This document shows positions 10,179 through 20,986 of a stretch of DNA of 64,000 nt, piece after piece (the stretch's first letter is position 1; the number at the start of each line of letters is the position of its first letter). The DNA comes from Euclidia mi. Lineage: Eukaryota; Arthropoda; Insecta; Lepidoptera; Erebidae. Below the pieces are notes generated by a model. The model searched no databases and was not told where the DNA came from. It was given only the letters and a program-made list of their open reading frames with translations. The stretch covers positions 80,708,450 through 80,772,449 of the forward strand of contig OX123187.2 in NCBI GenBank assembly GCA_944739405.2. Reading direction: 5' to 3'. A program made the position numbers and the translations under genes.

Positions 10179-11027
10179 CCCTTAACTGGTATCAGGGTCA
10201 AAAGACCCCAAAGCTTCATATTTTTAATCACAGCTTTTCAGTTAAAGTACCTACACTCTTGTGCATCGAGGTAATCTCATTACGTGGCGGAGTGCGGCGG
10301 GTGACGGACGCTCCTCACTTAACTGCTACTGAAAACAGAGATATGTACACTGCTGGGGTCTAATTTGACCCCGATACCGGAAGTGTACATTTTATTGTAT
10401 GATTTATGTTATAATGTTTTACTATTTTATACTGAATTTGCGTACCTAAATATACAAACTCATTTACTTGCTCCACTCGTTGTCCATCGATCATAACATT
10501 ACAAGCCGTAACACATTCCTCCTTTTCAAAAACCGTAACTTTCGTTTTACTTACATTCACTTTCATTCCTTTCCTCTCTAACGCACCATACATGATTGTT
10601 ACCATCTCCTGCAAGTCCTCCGCTAAAGACGCATAGTATAACCTGATCATCAGCATAAAGGAGGCATTTGACAAGTAACTCATTCATCCTTAATCCACAA
10701 TCACTATGTTTCAAGTCTTACAAACAACTGTCCATGAAGAGGTTAAACAGCCACGGCGACGCTACACATCCTTGTCTAACACCTGTGTCTATGGTAAACC
10801 AGTCAGTGTATGCCCCGTTAATCCTCACACAAGCTCTGGAATCCTCATAAAGGGATTTCAGAGCTCGAATAAGGCTGTTGCAATTGTATTGCACGTCCGT
10901 TTTCCTACATAAAAAAAAATTATAATGTACAGTTGTTTAATTTTTATTATTGTTCACAAATATTTAGGGTCAATTTTGACCCCCTTTACCACTTACGTTG
11001 CCTTTTTTTAGCGATACCAGCTAAGGG
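10179..11027. mobile_element. piggyBac-like non-autonomous element at TTAA
   Basis: Flanked by TTAA on both sides (10175-10178, 11028-11031). Inverted ends are CCCTTAACTGGTATC and GATACCAGCTAAGGG, 14 of 15 matching. Subterminal GGGTCAAAAGACCCC and GGGTCAATTTTGACCCC palindromes lie inside each end. The uninterrupted target is visible at 12070-12080 in the 3' LTR. No piggyBac transposase remains. The interior is occupied by a LINE fragment. Confidence 0.8.
10441..10885 (-). pseudogene. RT fragment of an RTE/Proto-like LINE
   Basis: On the minus strand it encodes SLYEDSRACVRINGAYTDWF, GVRQGCVASPWLFNLF, then YADDQV-type sequence in a shifted frame, and MKVNVSKTK through EQVNEFVYLGT. It is the same family as 32616-34985 and a useful reference for that copy. 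Truncated at both ends, with frame breaks. It lies inside the piggyBac-like element. Confidence 0.75.
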
Positions 11028-11070
11028 TTAAATATTTCGAATTAAAATTCGAAAATTCTAGTAGTAGTAA

Positions 11071-11658
11071 TCGGATGGAATGGTGGAGAGATTTAACCAG
11101 ACATTGGAGTGGCATCTTGCTAAAGTGGTCGATTGCCATCAGAGAAACTGGGACGAATATATTCCACTATTTCTTCTGGCTTACAGAGCCGCTGTACATG
11201 AAAGTACGGCAACAACCCCGGCACGAACAAATTTAGGAAGGGAGCTACGACTCCCAGTAGACTTTCTTGCTGGATGTCCTCCGGGGACGCCTAGCTGTGT
11301 TACCGATTATGCATGTGAATTAAGAAGAAAGCTCGAAGAAATTCATGAACACGTTAGAGAAGAGAATTTTTAATCGGGAGTAAGAATGAAGGCTCGATAT
11401 GACAGACGCGCAAATGCAAGAGAATTCGAAGAGGGAACTTCGGTGTGGCTTCATAATCCGGTCCGATGTAAAGGAAAATCTCCGAAATTAAAGCCAAGCT
11501 GGGAAGGACAATATACTTTTATAAAGAAAATTAACGACGTAACCTACAGAATTTGGAAGACACCTAGAAGTCCACTGAAGATTGTTCATGTGGATAGGAT
11601 AGCGGTATATCATGGATCTAACAATGCTCGGGACGAGCATGTCTTAGAGAGGGGGTAG
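11071..11658 (+). pseudogene. Gypsy integrase C-terminal half, one internal stop
   Basis: Starts at the DGMVERFNQ motif, so the catalytic Glu of DD35E is present while both catalytic Asp residues and the HHCC zinc finger are deleted. The rest matches the integrase C-terminal part at 61463-64000, including FLLAYRAAVHE, GRELRLPVD, GTSVWLHNPV and KIVHVDR. A TAA at 11371-11373 interrupts the frame, which then continues in phase. The stop at 11656-11658 abuts the 3' LTR, and the purine run GAGAGGGGG just before it is the likely polypurine tract. Confidence 0.85.
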
Positions 11659-12500
11659 TGTGACGGCCGGTGTCATGTCAAGCTGTCATCACTATGGTTG
11701 CCAAGGACTACTGACGTCTACACGACAAACTAGCCGGTCGTCAAACACAATAATTAGCAAAGAGGTTTGAAGCCTATTTTATTATTTGGAAATGGCAGTT
11801 TTTAGTTTGATGACGTATACACTCTGTCAAGTGTTCGCCAAATTCACCAGTCATTGACAACAAGGCGATGGCCGTGCGGATAACACATTCCGTTCACGTT
11901 CTGAGGGCGTGGGTTCAAATCCCAGTCATAACAGTTATGTGGATTATGGTTTTATGAAATTCGGAAAATGTTTATGAATATTTGGAAAATATTTAAAAAA
12001 GGATTATTTAAATATTTCGAAAAAAAATTAGAAAATTTAGGAAGGAATGGAAAGGTTAAAAAGAGACAGGTTATTTAAATACTTCGAATAAAAATTCGAA
12101 AATTCTAGAAAGTTCAGGAAGGAATGGAAAGGTTAAAAAGAGACAGGAGATGGAAAAACAATTGAGTAATGAAATGACAATCGAAATTAGTGGATCTAGA
12201 ACATTCCTAGGGGTATATAAGGCGTTGTAGACGCGCTGAGCGCCAGTTTAAGTTGAGAAGTGGTAAAGTGGAGAAGAAAATAAAGAAGTAAAAGGAAGAA
12301 AGAAGTAGTATTGAAATAAAGTGAAGTGAAAGTATAGTGCAGTGAAGTGCAGTGAAGTGCAGTGAAGTGCAGTGCAAAAGACGATAGTGTTGGTGCTGTC
12401 CGCGTCGAAATTGAACGAAGCGTCGTGTGTGTAAAGTCGAATAAAGTGTCATCAGTGCTACTCGGTGTTTCCTTCCAATCCCGTTACCCCGTCCGTAACA
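11659..12500 (+). repeat. 3' LTR of the gypsy remnant (842 bp)
   Basis: Complete, TGTGACGG to GTAACA. It contains the tRNA-like module (11862-11929), a ~70-bp internal tandem duplication around GGATTATTTAAATATTTCGA (12000-12140), TATATAAGG (12214-12222) as a probable TATA box, and a 10-bp tandem array of GCAGTGAAGT units (12335-12375). AATAAAG at 12439 could serve as polyadenylation signal. Confidence 0.85.
12214..12222 (+). promoter_or_regulatory. Probable TATA box of the gypsy LTR
   Basis: TATATAAGG lies in the second half of the 3' LTR, upstream of a plausible R region, as expected for an LTR Pol II promoter. Function not testable here. Confidence 0.45.
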
Positions 12501-12680
12501 ATATGTATATCTATGAAAACTCTCCCATTTAAAATATAAGTTGAGAAAATCGTTTCAGCCGTTTAAGCGTAGTATATAATTATTAGTTTCTAATAATATA
12601 TGCGAACAATGTAAGCACCGTGCACAATATGATATTATGTATGATGTGACAGTACTGACACATAGCACATGCGCAGCTCT

Positions 12681-12987
12681 ATAGGTTAGTTTCCAGGGTC
12701 AATATAATTACATTTTATTTAGTCCGTATTTTGGATTATAAAAAAATATTGGACACGTTTTTTTTCTTTTTTCGATTAAATAAAAAATAACAAAGATATA
12801 GCCCATTAAAGTTACGTGTGACGTCATCTAGTGCTAAAAAATGCAGCACGGCGTGACGTTATACGTTACTTTAATGAGCTATATCTTGGTCATTTTTGGT
12901 TTAATTTACAAATAAAAAATACGTATCGCTTATTTTCGAATAATCTAAAGGACGGACTTATAACATTTTTTTTGTCAACTAGCCTAT
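12681..12987. mobile_element. Palindromic MITE in the Helitron-like element
   Basis: Long imperfect inverted repeats: ATAGGTTAGTT at the left against AACTAGCCTAT at the right, then AGTCCGTATTTTGG against a CTAAAGGACGGACT counterpart, then CCCATTAAAGTTACGTGTGA against CGTTACTTTAATGAG. The centre is a ~25-base loop. The related Helitron-like copy at 4517-5254 lacks it. Flanked by TA-type sequence. Superfamily not decided. Confidence 0.65.
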
Positions 12988-13254
12988 TATAACAGCTCAC
13001 GCGTTCTTACTTCTAAGAGGTTTTGTGCCGTTCAAACTTCTACCCTCCCTACAATCCCTCCCAGTTTATTTTTGGCAACTTATGGTAGCCTATGTCCGTC
13101 TCCATGGTCCAATATATCTTTATATACAATTTCAACACAATCAAAATTTTAGCATGAAAACGGAACATAGATACATACATACACACTTTCGAATTTATAA
13201 TATTATAGTAGGGATTACAGACCAATTTTTCTCCTAAGCCATATCTACAAGTCA

Positions 13255-13570
13255 TTTTCGAGGGTTGTTACAAGCTGTGTCGCTAGAAGACTCGACGACT
13301 TCCAGCCACCAGAGGAAGCCGGGTTTCGAAAAGGTGTTAGTACCATGGACCATACTGTTCGACAGATTGTAAAAAAGACCCACGAGTACAACCAGCCACT
13401 GCGTATGGTATTCGTGGACTTCGAAAAAGCCTTCGACAATCGAAACCTGGGCAGTTCTTCACAGCCTGCAACGATGTCGCATTGACTGGCGATATATCAA
13501 GTTGATGAGATGTTTGTATAAAACCGCGACCATGACCGTTCAGATCCAAGACAGAAGGACAAACAACACA
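13255..13570 (+). pseudogene. RTE-like reverse transcriptase fragment
   Basis: Encodes RRLDDFQPPEEAGFRKG, then HTVRQIVKKT and FVDFEKAFD, the second catalytic block of RTE-type RTs. A small deletion after FEKAFD shifts the frame, and the sequence continues as WAVLHSLQRCRIDWRYI and MTVQIQDRR. No endonuclease and no active-site YADD part is present. It lies immediately outside the Helitron-like 5' end. Confidence 0.75.
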
Positions 13571-13639
13571 AGGAAGAAAAGAACATCTGTCAGAGACAGC
13601 TACATAAAAGCAAATTAAACACGAAAAGAAAAACAAGTT

Positions 13640-14095
13640 TAAGTTAATTATTTTTTCACAATAGAAAAGAAAAATAAATTAGCAAGTTTCTAGTATTTGA
13701 CAGTTCAGTCCACACTCAATATCCCCGCATGGTCGTAACGTCTTCAATTTATTATACAATGGTATTCTGTGTGATCCGGAAAAGGGTTACAGTATCTACT
13801 CCAGCAGCGTCTAACAAAATATTGTTTCTTATATTCACATTGATAAAAATGTATGTAAACGTTTTTATTAACCATTGAAATCTAGTTGACAATAGTTTGA
13901 TACTAATCATTTTGCTCTAGGCTGGGTGCTTATTGCAAGCGGAGAGCGCTTTTATTCGGAATAATAAATACAAAATGCGTCGGGCATTATAGAGTTCTAC
14001 CCATTTTATGATCTAAAAAAGAAATTTAATAATTATATGTTATCCAAACGTGCTCTTCAGTTAATTATTTCTCCGTAACAAAATAACTGTTTATC
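13640..14095. other. No recognised feature
   Basis: AT-rich, non-coding. Confidence 0.4.
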
Positions 14096-14096
14096 A

Positions 14097-14456
14097 TCCT
14101 CCTAGCGTTATTCCAGTTGAAATCTGTGGACTGCTTAATATTCTTACGTTCTTACCAGCTTTGATCAAATAATAATATCGGCTTTCCCACAGCGCGACTG
14201 CCTGTCCGCAAGCAAAAGAGATAGCGAAATTCTATGGTTTAGACTAGCGTCAGTTTATTCAAAGGTTCTGACTCTCTGCAACGACTGTCAAAGATCTTCA
14301 TGACTGTCGAGATAGACCGGTTAACGTGCTCTCTGTGGCAAGAGGCAAGCGATAATACACAATTAAATATGAACATAACTCCGAAAAGTCAGTGGTGCGC
14401 GATATCCTTTGCATGGCAGTCCGTAGGTACCTCTACTAGGCTATTGCTGACAAAAT
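14097..14456 (-). mobile_element. SINE S4, near full length
   Basis: Reverse complement of the S4 element at 60606-60975. The head includes AGCAATAGCCTAGTAGAGGTACC, a degraded B-box region, TGACTTTTCGGAGTTATG, AAGATCTTTGACAGTCGTTG, and a 3' end in AACGCTAGGAGGATGA. No LINE-derived GGCGTGA tail, so it would depend on a different partner from S1/S2. Confidence 0.75.
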
Positions 14457-14522
14457 GGTTTTTTCACAACTACAAATAATAGCACGAAGCCACGCAATAT
14501 AAAAATGTATTTTGACTACAAA

Positions 14523-15170
14523 GTGTGTAACGTAATACTCTACGTATTGCGTTATAATATCTCGCAGGCGCTTAACGCCAGCTTATCCGCAGAGCGCTTC
14601 GCATTATTACCTTATATGGTAATGTTCAGAGCCACAGGCTGTCTATGACTCATAGGTTTATGCCTATATAATATGGGTGCGCGATCTAAATCAGTCACTT
14701 TCTCTACATGAAGCAACGCTGCCGATACACCTTGTTATCATTCTGTCTTCTACTTCTTTATCTACTGTCCCGCTGGGGTTCTCCCTACGGGCCACGATTC
14801 TCCCTACGGGCTACAATTACAAGCTGCTGGCACCGTGCCGCTACCAGCCGCCGCCACGCATCAGCTCCTGCCTACGAGCCTCCTACAGCCAGCCCACGGA
14901 CGCCTCAGCCTCACCGCTCGGCCCACATCCGCGCACACCAACTGAGCCCCCTCTCAGCATGAACCTCGACCACCGAGCTGCCTACACAACGCGCACCTTG
15001 GCCAGCTCATCGGCGACTCTACAAGCAGCTACCCTACGAGCGTCGGAGAGCAGCGGAGTCTACATTCCAGCCCTCAGGCCAGTGCTTACCTAGTTCGGTC
15101 ATACTGCATGTAAGCGGTAGTGAGACATAATAAAGAACCTGTTCAGCCTAGCAGTGTTTCTCTTGAACCC
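14523..15170 (+). repeat. Possible solo LTR with core promoter
   Basis: A distinctly GC-richer block with TATATAAT at 14664-14671, an initiator-like TCAGTC about 28 bases later (14691), a proline/serine-rich non-conserved frame, and AATAAAG at 15129. It starts TGTGTAACG and a CA end is possible near CCCCGACA. No target duplication was found, so this could instead be an unrelated promoter-bearing repeat or a host 5' exon. Confidence 0.3.
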
Positions 15171-17411
15171 CGACATCCTACCTGAGATCCTCCGTCTCAA
15201 GTGAGAAAAGGGGCTTTGTTTTACTCGGACAACAAATAAACACACAACTTTACTTTGTTTATCAAACTTTTAGTGACTATTGTTTCGCAGGTGGTCGCAA
15301 TTTTGGAGGGTAAGTAAGTAAAGCATTCAGCGTTGAATTCTTTGTGCTACACGTCTGTTCTACCAATTAGCATAACGTATGTCCTTTACATTTTCCAGCT
15401 ACATTTGACTTTTGATTACCATTTAAACAAGCTCAGTTTTCTGCACAACATAAATATTCTATTAGATTTATTTTTACAAAATTGCTCCATTTACAGTGGC
15501 GGCGCGACGCATCCTTACCCAGAGTATAGCTGTTTTTATCACATGTACTAACATGCAAGTGTTATGTCAGAAATTGTGTTTTCATCATCAACGATGTGGC
15601 TTTGCAAAATGCAAAGCGCCACCAATATACATATATGTGTAATATGAAATTTAAAAATGCTTTTGACGATTTTCGGCCCTTTTACAAACTTTGAATTAAA
15701 ATCTGAAAACTTGCGTTTTGTGATTCGAGGATTAAGCTGGGTCAGATTGTGATTGTATTTTATACAGTGTTATTTGAAATGAAGATATGAGTTCGTTTTT
15801 TGGAATGTCTAGCTTGCAAAATATTTTAACGGTTACTTTACTGCGTTTTTGTAACAGGGTTAATATGTATGTTGCAAGGATTAAAACATGGATTTGCAAG
15901 ATACATTTGAGGATAGAACCTGACTGAAATGAAACCTTTTAGTATTTGCCAAAGAAACTTACACATCAAAGTACTTTTCAGTTATGAAACGAAATTTTAT
16001 TGAGCTTATTTCAATAGAAATAGGTACCATAGTATGTATAACGGGTTTGGATTTTAGATCCTTAGTGCAGATAATTTTGACAAAAGCCCGTAACGTTCGC
16101 GTTGATTTTGATAAAAAAACCCTTCTGACAACAGGGCCTTATAACATCGAAACTCAATACTTAATAATAACCGTAAAATCATAGCCATACAATATTGAGC
16201 CGGTCAATGTTTAATAAATTCATAAGACACAATTGTGGCATTTAATTAAATTGTCAATTGCCCATTATAGAATTTAGGAGTAGCGTACACTAGCCCGATT
16301 CATTGGGCGCATTGTAAAGCATGGTCGTTATAAGAAATTTACAAAGTCTTATTAACCTATTTTAAATCAGCTAACACAATACTAAATTCAGTAAATGGGC
16401 TATTCAGACGCTTAATTGTTTATTATCTTGATTTAACGTGCCCATTGGGAATGGATTTTTTAAGTTTTAGTTATCATTTTAATGTGTATACATTTGTAGC
16501 ATTCTGACAATATGTTACTGTAATATTTAGGTTGATTAAAAAAATGCTTTTATTATAATCGCAAAAGCTGACATGTACGATTGTTCACATACTAAGTATA
16601 CGACATTTGCCTGAGAACTAATATCAAATTACCATAGCAACTATAATCAAATGTATGTCTATCTTATATAGGCATTGAAACTCGACTTCCACTCTAAGCA
16701 ATAACTTTTCGTTAGACCCAAGGCTAGCAGTCAATGGACTGTTAGGGGACCTTTTGCGCCAAAGACGGACATTACTTAATAGTATGACAATAAAGGTAAA
16801 ATTATATCCGCGGCAAAATCTCCGGTATGAATCGAATACGAATATCTTGCGTTACTCAAGTTTAAAATTTTACATTTATAAATACAAAAGTCACATTCTG
16901 CAGAGGCGAGTCGGTACAACAAAAAAAATATATTTCCCTATACCTCTTCATCCAATCTTAAGTCGTTACAGCGGAAATATTAAAACGTCATACAAGGATG
17001 GCGCGGCGGTAGTGTGATAGTTTCAGTAATAAACGATGCTCGTTACAACTGTATCCCTTTGAGTACGAACCAAATATAGGTTTTGATAATAACGTTTATT
17101 TTTATAAATTTTATTTTATGTACGAAATTGACACAAGTTTTCGTTGTCTTTTTTGAGTTGTGACAATGATTTTTTATGTGTAGCAGTAACATATTTGCGA
17201 AAAATCAAAGACAAGAACATGTTTTGCCATATTCAAATGACATATCATGTTTTTGTTGTGAAGTTATAAAAACTTATCAAGACATCAAATATATATAGAC
17301 ACCAAAATAAAGAACAATTCTAAAGTAACTTAAATCTAAAATTTATGTACAATCTTCGGCCTTATCGCCGAGGGCGACGTCCAGGCGACGGCGGTTATAT
17401 ATATATATATA
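15171..17411. other. Long non-coding stretch
   Basis: No recognised frames. The longest (16754-17017, 87 codons) shows no domain or family resemblance. 17349-17395 is a short GC-rich block (CGCCGAGGGCGACG) next to the TA-rich target of the following MITE. Confidence 0.4.
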
Positions 17412-17785
17412 CAGGGTGTAAAAGACCCTTAACGAAAACTGAAATCCCATGTTGTACCAATCACTAAGAACATTTTTTACTTGGGCACCATACCTGGGAA
17501 ATTACTGGTTCAGGAGATATTGAGGCTCAAAGTTAGTATGAAATTTTTCTAATTAGGTACAAAATCAATGCATTTACCCCGCCAGCATGTTCTTTATATG
17601 CCCTATGACCCATTGGATATGTAGTTATTTCGAACATTGCACGCGCTCACTTTTAATTGCGGTTTGAAAAATGTGAAAACCTAAAAAAAAATTCGTTGCC
17701 CAGGTATTATTTTTGGTTAGTATGACTTGGCATGATGTCCACAACGAGTAGACTTCGGCTTGGTGATGGGTCTTGTGACACCCTG
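17412..17785. mobile_element. MITE with CAGGGTGT ends in a TA-repeat
   Basis: Inverted ends CAGGGTGTAAAAGACCC (left) and GGGTCTTGTGACACCCTG (right) sit directly in TATATATA on both sides, compatible with a TA target duplication. It is 374 bases with no coding frame. The right-hand third recurs at 42735-43096. Tc1/mariner-like mobilisation is plausible but unproved. Confidence 0.65.
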
Positions 17786-18483
17786 TATATATATCGATGC
17801 CTTACGGCCAAAAGAGGCTAACCGCCACTTTACAAACTTTACAGGAGAGTAGTTTAAAGTTCGAAATAAGTGAAAAAAAAATCATAGAAAATTTTCTGTA
17901 CGTTCCAAAAGTTCCAAAAATTAACCATATAGTTTTTGATTAGGTATCTACGAAATGACATTGTTAATTAAAACAAATCACACGCCTAGCACTATTTACT
18001 GTCGCTTACCCTCAAATGGTCCTAATTATACTAACAGGAAAAAACGTCGTAAATGAAAACAACTCAATTAATGAGTTCCAACCCAAATGATTTAACTGCA
18101 CCATTTATTTTATTTCTGTTGAAGAAAAAGAGCATACCTGTGCTTTTTCTGTTCATCAAGTGTAGCCAATATGATATAACCGGCTATTGGTTAATGGTAG
18201 AAAAACAAGGAAATTGTAATAAGTTAATTATCTATAAAAAATACAATAAGATCTTTTATACAACGCGGAAGCACATTGTGATTAATTCTAATCAAATTAT
18301 ACATACATATTTACAAACATACATGAGACTTTTATAAGTTTTTAAACTGGCTAACCGACTAAGGTTTGAATTAAAAAAAGAGAAATTGTGCTCAATCAGT
18401 CTTTATTTTATAAAATTGAACAAAACAATTGTTACTCATTGTAAGTCAGTCTTGCATTATACATTCATGCTGACATTCTAGGT
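17786..18483. other. No recognised gene; repeat-like flank
   Basis: 17787-17830 (CGATGCCTTACGGCCAAAAG) resembles the reverse complement of 19990-20030, so this is part of another dispersed repeat that tends to adjoin TA tracts. The 94-codon frame at 18053-18337 has no recognisable domain. Confidence 0.35.
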
Positions 18484-18853
18484 ATGACAAAAAAATATAA
18501 TTTTAAAATTTCGTACCTAAGGACCACTTTTAGGTATGACGGTAGGCGTTTGGTCCTCGTAGTCCGCATGTCTACGTCTACAGTTGCCGTAAATCGCCTC
18601 GCGACGTCCGTTGCAGGGGGAGTCTTCCACAGCAAAGAAACTACCCAAAACAACCGTGTCCGATGAAGACATGCGTCAGGCGGAAGGTGAGGACACCGTG
18701 ACAGCCTTCAGCTACTCCAAAAAGAGGGTTCTTACTATCGCTTTTGCCGTGCATCCATTAATTCGCACTCACCCATCCATTCACTCAATCGATAAAACAA
18801 TGATGATGACACATGTTGAATCAGTCACGGTGGCAAATCTTGAGGCAGAATAA
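18484..18853. other. Unassigned GC-richer block
   Basis: Overlapping short frames on both strands, none with a recognised domain. It continues without a visible boundary into the tRNA-like SINE remnant on its right and may be part of one larger repeat. Confidence 0.3.
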
Positions 18854-18929
18854 CAATTTGCAAAAGAGGGACCTACTAACGTGCGCTAATATATGTGCTA
18901 AACAAACGTGCAGTTTTTATTCTCTCACT

Positions 18930-19105
18930 CTCATAGTCCCTTAGGCAATTCGACACAACAGAGTCATATCAGTCGCAGGATTAACTCTTGACTGTAACTG
19001 AGAATTCATCAAAAAATCCAATAATACTTTGCTGGCCCAACCTGGGATTCGAACACTTGATTATGATCCTAAGCCAGGCCAGCCAACAAAAACTCTGTAG
19101 GTACC
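18930..19105 (-). repeat. Diverged tRNA-like SINE
   Basis: On the minus strand GTGTTCGAATCCCAGGTTGG is an intact B-box region, followed by TATTATTGGATTTTT and GAATTCTCAGTTACAG, the same order as in S1. The LINE-derived tail is not visible. Confidence 0.5.
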
Positions 19106-19109
19106 TATT

Positions 19110-20020
19110 TATTTAACCATTCAGTATTGTCTGAACAAGATAGCAAAATAATGACTTCTTACCTTTAAAACTTAAAATAACTAATTAGAACACACAATTA
19201 TAGATGAAAATAAAAGTCTATTAAAATAATCTTACCGTTTTATTTCCTTGGAAAAACTTCGCGCCAAACTGACTCGCAAGCACGGAGGTGCTTACGCCGC
19301 GGTGAATGTTCGCTGTGCAACGCTTACGACCATTATGTTCGAACGAAAAAGTGAGATAAGCGATGCTGTTTGTCATTATTTTGTAAGCTAACCGCTAAAC
19401 CTTTGATTTACCTTGTTATCTAACCACCATAACATTTTTTTTTTGGGAGGGAAAAAAAGGGTAAGTGACAATGTAAGGCGACATTAGTTTGGATGATTTA
19501 TCCTAAGCGCCTTCGATGATTGATTTGGTGACTTGAGAAAATAAAAATAAGCGCCAAATAAAGTCACGGAAATGTGACCTAAATGTAATAAATGATATAT
19601 ATTTTATCCAAAGAAACTGCCCTAATATCCTAACCGAAAATTTGGTACACAAAGATTCAAGTAAAATTTTATTAATGTATTTTTTACAAAAAAATATTTA
19701 CAGCCCAAACTACTTAACGTTGAAGTAAAGAAAAAAATAATCATAATCATAATCATAATCAGAGCCAAAATTGCTTATCTCACAGTTTTGAAATATTATT
19801 TTTATCCAACCACCATAATACAAAATACACCAAAAATAACTGTCGTTTATGACGAAAAACTTAGTGTTAGAACCTCAATTCCTTTACCGCCTAAGTGACA
19901 AAAAGTTTGTCCTAGAGCCACGAAACTTAGACCATTAGACGCAGAAAAAAAAGCCGATTCTAACCATATATATAAGTCGATTTCGCAAAAAATGTCGCTT
20001 ACCCCCTTTTGGTCGGAAGG

Positions 20021-20024
<4 letters not shown>
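19110..20024. other. Non-coding; decayed repeat
   Basis: Contains a short (AATCAT)n run at 19738-19761 and, at 19840-20030, a low-divergence-looking repeat with block CCTTTACCGCCTAAGTGAC. Nothing coding. Confidence 0.35.
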
Positions 20025-20080
<56 letters not shown>

Positions 20081-20092
20081 TATACCAGTAAA
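20025..20092. repeat. (TA)n microsatellite
   Basis: About 50 bases of uninterrupted TA, then TAAATATATA. Short frames reading through it are artefacts. Confidence 0.9.
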
Positions 20093-20640
20093 CATAATGG
20101 TTAATCCTACCCAAAGACAGTACAAATAAATACATACTTTATGCACATACAAATACTAAATAATACAGAAATACAGATACAGCGAATATAAGTGTCAAAG
20201 ATAGACGATCACTACCATACCTAAATAATATTAAGTTGTGACTGAGTGTAACTGATTTAAATAGTGATTTTTTAGCATTCCTTTGAATATATTTCAAGAT
20301 TTGCTCTACGAGTTTCTAGTGGTAAAGCATTCCACAGGCGCACAGTCTGAGCAGTGAAAGATTTGTCGAAGTAGTTAGGTAGTGGAATGTTTCGGCATCT
20401 CCAGCGTAAGGTCTTCAGACCACCTCAAGGACCTTAAATGTGTGTCATGAAGTAAATCATTCTTTGAGATAAAAGGAAATACCACCATTAAAAAGAACAT
20501 TATATAACAATGTAAGAGTGTGAGTATTCCTGCGAAGACGAATTGGCAGCCACTTGAGTTAATTGCGAAAATCTGAGACGTGATCATATTTGCACAATCC
20601 TAATATAAATCGAATGCAAAAGTTTTGAAGACGCTCAAGT

Positions 20641-20973
20641 TTATAGCTGCTCTTCAGTGGGGTTGAGATAGCTGACGTTGTCATAGATTATAACAGGTAG
20701 AAGCAGAGTTTGAGCGAGTGCAATCTTAGTGATGATGGGAAGATAGTTGTGTAATCTCCCCAACGAACCTGCTGTTGCAAAAAGTTTGCGACTGGTTTCT
20801 TCTATTTGCGATCTCCATGACAAAGTTTCGTCGAAGTTGATACCCAGGTTTTTAACAGTTTTGGCAAAAGTTAGATCCTTTCCATCAAAACTGATTTTTG
20901 GTTGATGGGGCCAACAGATTCTCGAAACTAGTTTGGGGCTGCCGATAGTGATTAGTTGGATTTTTTTCGGCAT
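20641..20973 (-). pseudogene. LINE A RT thumb and downstream region
   Basis: The 110-residue frame contains TVKNLGINFDETLSWRSQI, followed by RKLFATAGSLGRL and NYLPIITKIALAQTLLLPVI. This is the conserved region after the YADD palm in Jockey-type RTs. It ends at YLNPTEEQL, and the remainder continues in other frames to about 20270. Confidence 0.75.
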
Positions 20974-20986
20974 TTACTTTCAGTCC

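Larger units (their letters stand above)
9453..11062 (+). repeat. 5' LTR, interrupted and truncated
   Basis: LTR sequence is 9453-9732, 10023-10178 and 11028-11062. The inserts are explained by comparison with the uninterrupted 3' LTR, where AGTTATGTGGATTATGG and GGTTATTTAAATACTTCG are continuous. The last part of the LTR, including the start of the internal region and primer-binding site, is deleted. Confidence 0.8.
9453..12500 (+). mobile_element. Ty3/gypsy LTR retrotransposon, internally deleted
   Basis: Both LTRs start TGTGACGGCCGGTGTCATG and the 3' LTR ends CCGTCCGTAACA, giving TG...CA ends. Flanks are TTAT and ATAT, an imperfect 4-bp target duplication. Between LTRs only the end of integrase survives (11071-11658). 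Gag, protease, RT and RNase H are gone, with the 5' LTR joined straight to integrase near 11063. The 5' LTR was later hit by a LINE 3' end and by a piggyBac-like element. Confidence 0.85.
9219..13214 (-). mobile_element. Helitron-like element broken by nested insertions
   Basis: Minus-strand copy of the element at 4517-5254. It begins TCCCTACTATAATATTATAAA at 13214 and ends CGCGGGCAGAAGCTAG at 9219. Its own sequence occupies 9219-9452, 12501-12680 and 12988-13214. The gaps are a gypsy remnant (9453-12500) and a palindromic MITE (12681-12987), both absent from the other copy. Confidence 0.8.

Noticed and set aside
14677..15093. 138-codon Ser/Pro/Thr-rich frame as a secreted or mucin-like gene
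   Set aside because: No signal peptide, poor start context, and the block carries promoter and poly(A) motifs in LTR-like order. Kept only as a possible LTR.
20025..20152. Minus-strand frames rich in Ile/Tyr through the TA tract
   Set aside because: They are translations of a (TA)n microsatellite, not protein genes. The same holds for the frames at 26882-27112.
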